NCBI GenBank assembly: GCA_958295905.1
Contig: OY282382.1
Coordinates: forward strand, 5,266,910-5,330,909
Reading direction: 5' to 3'
DNA: 64,000 nucleotides
From: an uncultured Vicinamibacterales bacterium
Lineage (GTDB): Bacteria > Acidobacteriota > Vicinamibacteria > Vicinamibacterales > UBA8438
Below are positions 59,960 through 64,000 of the stretch, piece after piece (position 1 is the stretch's first letter; every line of letters starts with the position of its first letter). The notes beneath the pieces were generated by a model, which was not told the DNA's origin, made no database searches, and saw only the letters and a program-made list of their open reading frames with translations. Position numbers and translations under genes: made by a program.

Positions 59960-61357
59960 TCACGGCGCCCCGGCGGCCGCGGGCGCCGGGGCGGTCAGCC
60001 GGTCGGTGGCGACGAACATCGTGAGGGCGACGCCGTTCCAGCGGCCGTCGCCCGAAGGGCTGCCCCCGGCGGCGGACCCGATGGGCATCGTGCCGGTCAG
60101 CGTCGCGACCCGGCGGTACGCCTCCACCAGATACGCGCGCACGGCGTCGGCGTGCGCCTGCGCCTGCCTGAACTCCTCGCCGGGGTTGCCGCCGACGGCG
60201 TAGCCTTCGACCACGAGGGGGCTGTCGCGGGGATAGTCGAGCAGCTCGGCCATCGCCTCGTCGAGCCGCCGGACGGCGCCGGGGGCGAGGGTGATCTCCC
60301 CCGCGGCGGCGGCCTCGAACAGCAGGTCGCCGTCGACCCAGATGCGCAGCGGCGTGTAGCGGTCGTCGCGGAACAGCTCGCGATACTCGTCGCGGGTGAG
60401 TTGGTCGAGGTTGTAGAACCCGCGTTCGCCGAAGAAGCGGCTGAAGAGCCAGTTGCGCTTGAGGGCCTCGGTGTTCTCGGCGAGGTCGGACATCGCGTCG
60501 CGGGCGTGGGCCACCGCCTCGCCGGCGTCGGCGAGCATCCGGACCGTCTCGCTGTCGGGGCCGCCGAAACGGTCGATGGCCTGCTCGACCTGCTCGGCGC
60601 TGCGCCGCACCGCCTGCATGGTGGCCTCCGTCTCCCGCACGCTGCCGACGAGGTGGGTGTAGAGGGCGTCGTCCCCGAGCAGCCGGCCCACCGTGCCGTG
60701 GCCCTCGGCCAGGTTCTCGACCAGCGCCCGCGTGTCGGCCAACACCGCGCGCGCGGCGTCCATGACCGCGGCGCTGGCGCTGGTGATGGTGTCGACGTCC
60801 TCGCCGACGCCGGTGATGAGCTCGTTGGTCGTGGTGATCGTCTCGCCGAGGTCCCCCAGGGTCGCGGACATCTGCGCGCGGAGCCCGAGGAACTCGGCGG
60901 CGACGGTCCGGAAGGTGTCGCGCCCCTCTTCGATCAGGTCGGCAATCTCGACCGCGTCGACCCCGCGGATCCGGCCGCCGTCGGCGACCGACGACGCATC
61001 GGCGCTGCCCGACCGGATCTGGATGAACACCGACCCCAGCAACCCGTCGGTCAGCACCGCGGCCACCGAGTCGGTGCGCACCAGCGGCCGCAGATCCTCG
61101 CGCACCCGCATGCGCACCACGAAACGCTCGCCGGGGTTCAGGGGGATCTCGACCGCCAGCACCTCCCCGGCGTCGAAGCCGGCCAGGCGGACCCCGGTGC
61201 CGATGGCGATGCCGGTGACGTTGCCGAAGTCGGCCTCGACCTCGAACCGTTCGGTGAAGAGCAGGCGGCGGTCGCCGATCATGAACAGCCCCACCGCGAA
61301 CAGCAGGAGTCCGCCGACCACGAACGTCCCGACCAGGGCCAACCGCGGGGAACCCAT
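59960..61357 (-). CDS. mlaD: MCE/MlaD-family lipid transport protein with OmpA-like C-terminus
   Basis: 465 residues from ATG 61357 after GGGAGGAACGC. An N-terminal anchor helix (about 8-28, VGTFVVGGLLLFAVGLFMIG) leads into the MCE domain (about 35-115; VTGIAIGTGVRLAGFDAGEV and SVFIQIRSG). A long helical region (about 130-300) would form the periplasmic tube. The C-terminal part (about 375-440; VVEGYAVGG then FRQAQAHADAVRAYLVEAY) resembles an OmpA-like peptidoglycan-binding domain, unusual for MlaD. It works with the MlaE permease and MlaF ATPase encoded upstream on the same strand; a toxin-antitoxin pair and repeat now separate them. Confidence 0.88.
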   Translation of the reverse strand: MGSPRLALVGTFVVGGLLLFAVGLFMIGDRRLLFTERFEVEADFGNVTGIAIGTGVRLAGFDAGEVLAVEIPLNPGERFVVRMRVREDLRPLVRTDSVAAVLTDGLLGSVFIQIRSGSADASSVADGGRIRGVDAVEIADLIEEGRDTFRTVAAEFLGLRAQMSATLGDLGETITTTNELITGVGEDVDTITSASAAVMDAARAVLADTRALVENLAEGHGTVGRLLGDDALYTHLVGSVRETEATMQAVRRSAEQVEQAIDRFGGPDSETVRMLADAGEAVAHARDAMSDLAENTEALKRNWLFSRFFGERGFYNLDQLTRDEYRELFRDDRYTPLRIWVDGDLLFEAAAAGEITLAPGAVRRLDEAMAELLDYPRDSPLVVEGYAVGGNPGEEFRQAQAHADAVRAYLVEAYRRVATLTGTMPIGSAAGGSPSGDGRWNGVALTMFVATDRLTAPAPAAAGAP

Positions 61358-61405
61358 GCGTTCCTCCCTCCATCGCCGTCGCGGCGCCACCGGCGAAGGA
61401 GCTGC

Positions 61406-61660
61406 TCACCGGTAGGCGTCACGGCGGCGAACGATTCGGGCGATCTCCACGCTCTTGCTGCCGAAACAATAGTGATGCAGGACGCGCCAGTCGCCCACGC
61501 GGAGACGCCAACCGTTGTCGCGACCCCGGAGTCGCTTGACGTCGCCGGCGCCGGTCGCGGCGTGCCGCTCGATCGCGGCGACGATGCGGATGCGTGTCTG
61601 CTGTTCCAGTTGTTTCAGATCATGAAGGGCGCGGCTCGAAAACGAGACGGTCCAACTCAA
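61406..61660 (-). CDS. RelE/ParE-superfamily toxin
   Basis: 84 residues. TVSFSSRALHDLKQLEQQTR IRIVAAIE, KRLRGRDNGWRLRVGDWRVL and IARIVRRRDAYR show the compact RelE/ParE fold with the basic C-terminal RxxxR..Y residues of mRNA-cleaving RelE-type toxins. Its start overlaps the antitoxin stop by four bases. It sits within the Mla gene cluster, between mlaF and mlaD. Confidence 0.88.
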   Translation of the reverse strand: MSWTVSFSSRALHDLKQLEQQTRIRIVAAIERHAATGAGDVKRLRGRDNGWRLRVGDWRVLHHYCFGSKSVEIARIVRRRDAYR

Positions 61661-61920
61661 AGATCGAGCTCCCGCTTGACCTCGTCGAGCGTGTGCGTCC
61701 TGCCGGCCGCCAAGTCCCCGCGTCCTTCGCCCAGGAGACGGCGTCCGGTCTCGCTCAGTTCCTCTTCGTCTTCCGAAGCGGCCAGGGCGACCCTAATCAG
61801 CGGGTCGCCGTGCGCAGTGAGGTATTCGAGATACCGTTCGGCGGCCGGCACCTCGGCCTCGGGCAGGCGCTCCACAAGGCGGTAAAGGCGATCTCGGAGA
61901 TTGGCGTCCACGCCGGTCAT
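61657..61920 (-). CDS. Antitoxin partner of the RelE/ParE toxin
   Basis: 87 residues. LRDRLYRLVERLPEAEVPAA ERYLEYL is a helical dimerisation or DNA-binding region; the C-terminal acidic stretch (ASEDEEELSETGRRLLGEGR, then AGRTHTLDEVKRELDL) is the usual toxin-wrapping tail. It precedes the toxin gene with a four-base overlap. Confidence 0.82.
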   Translation of the reverse strand: MTGVDANLRDRLYRLVERLPEAEVPAAERYLEYLTAHGDPLIRVALAASEDEEELSETGRRLLGEGRGDLAAGRTHTLDEVKRELDL

Positions 61921-61970
61921 TGTATCGTGGCCGCGCGCGCCGGGACGGTCGCCGGGCCGCGCAGCGCCCA

Positions 61971-62050
61971 GCCCGGAAATCGTCGACTGCGGCTCCGCCC
62001 GCCGCCCAACCCGCCCTCCAGCAGTCCGCGCCGCTCTACGGCGCAGCGCT
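61971..62050 (-). repeat. R1-family repeat abutting the mlaF stop
   Basis: On the minus strand, CTGGAGGGCGGGTTGGGCGG and CGGAGCCGCAG lead to CGACGATTTCCGGGC, matching both copies at 523-765 but without the hairpin block. It starts two bases after the mlaF stop. Confidence 0.7.
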
Positions 62051-62051
62051 C

Positions 62052-62801
62052 CTACCCGCCCGCCTCCGACGCCAGGAACTGCCGCACGATGGGATGCCCG
62101 CTGCGCTCGAGCCGGGCCGCGTCCCCGCGTTCGAGCACCCGGCCCTCGTACAGGAAGACGAGGGTGTCGCCGATGCGCCGCGCGCTCGGAATGTTGTGGG
62201 TCACGACCACCAGGGTCGTGCCCAACTCTTCCTTCACCCGCACGAGCAGGTCGTCGATCTCCTCCGAGGTGATCGGGTCGAGGCCCGCGCTCGGCTCGTC
62301 GACGAGGAGGATCGCGGGGTCGAGCGCCATCGCCCGCGCCAGCCCCGCCCGCTTGCGCATGCCCCCCGACAGGGCCGCGGGCATCTTCTCGTAGTCGCGG
62401 GCCAGCCCCACCAGGGCCAGCTTGTCCTGCGCCCGCGCCCGAACCTCGGGCTCCGGCAGCCGGGTGTGCCGGCGCAGCGGGAAGGCGACGTTCTCGCCCA
62501 CCGTCAGCGAATCGAACAGGGCCGCGTTCTGGAACAGGAAGCCGACCTGCCGGCGCACCGCGGCGAGCGCCGGCGGCGACAACCGGGTCAGGTCCTGCCC
62601 CAAGACCAGCACCCGCCCCGAGTCGGGGGCCATCAGGCCGACGATGTGCCGCAGCATGACGCTCTTCCCGGTGCCGCTGCGCCCGAGCACGACGGTGGCC
62701 TCGCCCCGCGGCATGTCGAGCGAAACGTCGTCGAGCACCTTGAGCCGCCCGAAACGCTTGCGCACGCGCTCGAGCCGGATCGGGACGACTTCCCCGCTCA
62801 C
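62052..62801 (-). CDS. mlaF: MlaF-type ABC transporter ATPase
   Basis: 249 residues from a GTG overlapping the mlaE stop by four bases. Walker A is VLGRSGTGKSVMLRHI, Q-loop QVGFLFQNAALFDSLTV, signature LSGGMRKRAGLARAMAL, Walker B AILLVDEPSAGLDPIT, and switch VVTHNIPSA. The LSGGMRKR form is typical of the phospholipid-transport group. It energises lipid movement between inner and outer membranes with MlaE and the MCE protein. Same strand and tight overlap show an operon with mlaE. Confidence 0.92.
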   Translation of the reverse strand: MSGEVVPIRLERVRKRFGRLKVLDDVSLDMPRGEATVVLGRSGTGKSVMLRHIVGLMAPDSGRVLVLGQDLTRLSPPALAAVRRQVGFLFQNAALFDSLTVGENVAFPLRRHTRLPEPEVRARAQDKLALVGLARDYEKMPAALSGGMRKRAGLARAMALDPAILLVDEPSAGLDPITSEEIDDLLVRVKEELGTTLVVVTHNIPSARRIGDTLVFLYEGRVLERGDAARLERSGHPIVRQFLASEAGG

Positions 62802-63583
62802 TCCGCGGTCTCCGGAAACACGAAGAAGATCAGCCGCACCAGCACGACGTTGGCGGCGATCATCAGCATCGAGGCGAGGACGACGCTGCGGGTCGCCGAC
62901 CGGCCCACCCCCTGCGTGCCGTGCGACGTGCGCAGGCCGAGATAAGAGGCGGTGATCGCGATGATGAACCCGAAGACCGTCGTCTTGAGGGTGCCGGGCA
63001 GATAGTCGGTGAACTGCACGATGGAGAACGCGGCCTCGAAGTAGGTCCGGAACCCCATGCCGGATATCGCCGTCTCCGCCACCCACCCGCCCACGATGCC
63101 GGTGAAGTTCATCACCGTGGTCAGGATCGGCATCGCCACCACGCAGGCCACCATGCGGGTGACCACCAGGAACTTGAACGAGTCGACGGCGCTCGCCTCG
63201 AGCGCATCGACCTGCTCGGTCACCTTCATCGCCCCCAGCTCGGCCCCGACCCCCGCGCCCACCCGTCCCGAGACGAGCAGGCCGACCACCAGGGGGCCGG
63301 TCTCGCGCACAAGGGCGAGGGTCAGCGCGGCGGGAATCAGCGCCTCGGCCCCGAAACGCTGGAGCGAGGCGCGGGTGTGCATGGACAGGACGATGCCGAC
63401 CGCGAACCCCGCGGCGGCAATGAGGGGCACCGACAGCCAGCCGATCTCGTAGAGCTGCCGCGCCGTCTCCCGGAGCTCGAACGGGGGCCGGAACGCCTCG
63501 CGGACGGCCCGCGCGGCGAACACCACGGCGTCTCCGGCCCGCGCGGGGGGAGCCACCACGAACCGGCGGAAGAAGTCGGGCAT
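62798..63583 (-). CDS. mlaE: MlaE-type ABC transporter permease
   Basis: 261 residues. Five or six helices and the permease signature: YEIGWLSVPLIAAAGFAVGI VLSMHTRASLQRFG, RETGPLVVGLLVSGRVGAGV GAELGAMKVTEQVDALEASA VDSF and the C-terminal GFIIAITASYLGLRTSHGTQ GVGRSATRSVV. The GAELGxMKVTEQxDALE block contacts the ATPase. It is first in the mlaE-mlaF unit. Inner-membrane location. Confidence 0.92.
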   Translation of the reverse strand: MPDFFRRFVVAPPARAGDAVVFAARAVREAFRPPFELRETARQLYEIGWLSVPLIAAAGFAVGIVLSMHTRASLQRFGAEALIPAALTLALVRETGPLVVGLLVSGRVGAGVGAELGAMKVTEQVDALEASAVDSFKFLVVTRMVACVVAMPILTTVMNFTGIVGGWVAETAISGMGFRTYFEAAFSIVQFTDYLPGTLKTTVFGFIIAITASYLGLRTSHGTQGVGRSATRSVVLASMLMIAANVVLVRLIFFVFPETAE

Positions 63584-63652
63584 GCCGCGTTCCGTTCCCG
63601 GCGGCGCCCCCGGAACCGGGCGCCGTCGCGCGAAGCTCGTCGTACGAACCGG

Positions 63653-64000
63653 TCAGAAGACCCAGTAGGCGACGCCGACGCTGACCAGGGCGGTATCGGC
63701 GGCCACCCGCCGGGTGACCACCGACCCGCCGCTCGCCAGGGTCAGCTCGGGCCGCGTGAAGAGATAGCCGCCGAACACGTTGATCCCGATCCGGGGGAGG
63801 ACATCCACCCACAGCGAACCGCCCACGCGCAGGGCGGGGCTGTTGCCCACCGCGATCGCCCGATCCGCCCCCGCGTGGCCGGTGTCGGCCTGCAGCCGGT
63901 TGAACGCGTAGCCGGCCACGACGGACGCGGCGGCGGAGGTCCGGCCGCCGCCCCAACCGTACTGGAGGCCGGCCATCACCGGGCGCACACGCAGGCCGGT
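63653..64000 (-). CDS. Outer-membrane beta-barrel protein, C-terminal part (cut by window edge)
   Basis: About 115 C-terminal residues are visible; the frame stays open to the right edge. Alternating hydrophobic strands (TSAAASVVAGYAFNRL, GGSLWVDVLPRIGINVFGGY LF and ADTALVSVGVAYWVF) end in an aromatic Phe, the outer-membrane assembly signal. It lies 69 bp upstream of mlaE on the same strand, so it may be the outer-membrane partner of the lipid transporter, though that is inference. Confidence 0.6.
   Translation of the reverse strand, partial: TGLRVRPVMAGLQYGWGGGRTSAAASVVAGYAFNRLQADTGHAGADRAIAVGNSPALRVGGSLWVDVLPRIGINVFGGYLFTRPELTLASGGSVVTRRVAADTALVSVGVAYWVF

Overview
The window is GC-rich bacterial DNA, most likely from an acidobacterium of the Vicinamibacteria type. 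I infer this from gene content, not from a marker gene: three large duplicated-permease (ADOP/MacB-FtsX) genes, two DUF1592-DUF1552 cassettes of the planctomycete-cytochrome type, quinoprotein propellers, DUF5916 and DUF6152 proteins, and four paralogous secreted proteins with a PDLxGxW start. There is one RNA gene, tRNA-Arg(CCG). Both ends cut genes: an Nramp-type transporter on the left and an outer-membrane barrel protein on the right.

Layout. 0-5.3 kb: Nramp end, gamma-glutamyltransferase, a PQQ-like propeller and a VapBC-type toxin-antitoxin pair. 5.4-19.3 kb: tRNA, three ADOP permeases (one split by a recent IS4-family insertion with a 13-bp target duplication), a DesK/DesR-like two-component pair, and a decayed stretch with remnants of an amidohydrolase-CIA30 protein, an ABC ATPase, IS21 istB and an IS110 transposase. 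19.3-24.2 kb: a foreign island with a DUF1156 methylase remnant, two dispersed repeats, a DUF1445 hydro-lyase, a lower-GC cytosine methyltransferase plus putative restriction endonuclease, an ISL3 transposase remnant and a 27-bp minisatellite. 24.3-34.6 kb: DUF5916 outer-membrane protein, AAA-ATPase/PD-(D/E)XK protein, and the secreted paralogue array with a DUF6152 protein. 35-48 kb: DUF1592-DUF1552 cassette, a membrane-anchored protein with fifteen 15-residue repeats, a PQQ dehydrogenase, then a second cassette (DUF1592, DUF1552, ankyrin) on the opposite strand. 48.3-54.5 kb: another PIN toxin pair, two overlapping amidohydrolase-fold genes and a periplasmic binding protein. 54.5-58.4 kb: a defence-like cluster of DUF5131 and TcmP facing a DUF262 and DprA-like pair. 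58.7-64 kb: small proteins, a Uma2 nuclease and an Mla-type lipid transport operon with a RelE/ParE pair and a repeat between mlaF and mlaD.

The housekeeping theme is envelope and periplasm biology: export permeases, quinoproteins, secreted haem-type and copper-type proteins, and lipid trafficking. Superimposed on it is heavy genome flux. Several intergenic repeat families recur, including a 163-bp MITE-like element, a double-hairpin element and a 20-bp core. Three gene 3' ends have been tandemly duplicated together with their stop codons.

The best candidates for undescribed biology are the convergent DUF5131-TcmP / DUF262-DprA-like cluster (54550-58357), the orphan restriction-modification pair (21446-23279) and the repeat-stalk membrane protein (39221-40582). 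All functional statements rest on reading motifs by eye; no database search was possible.
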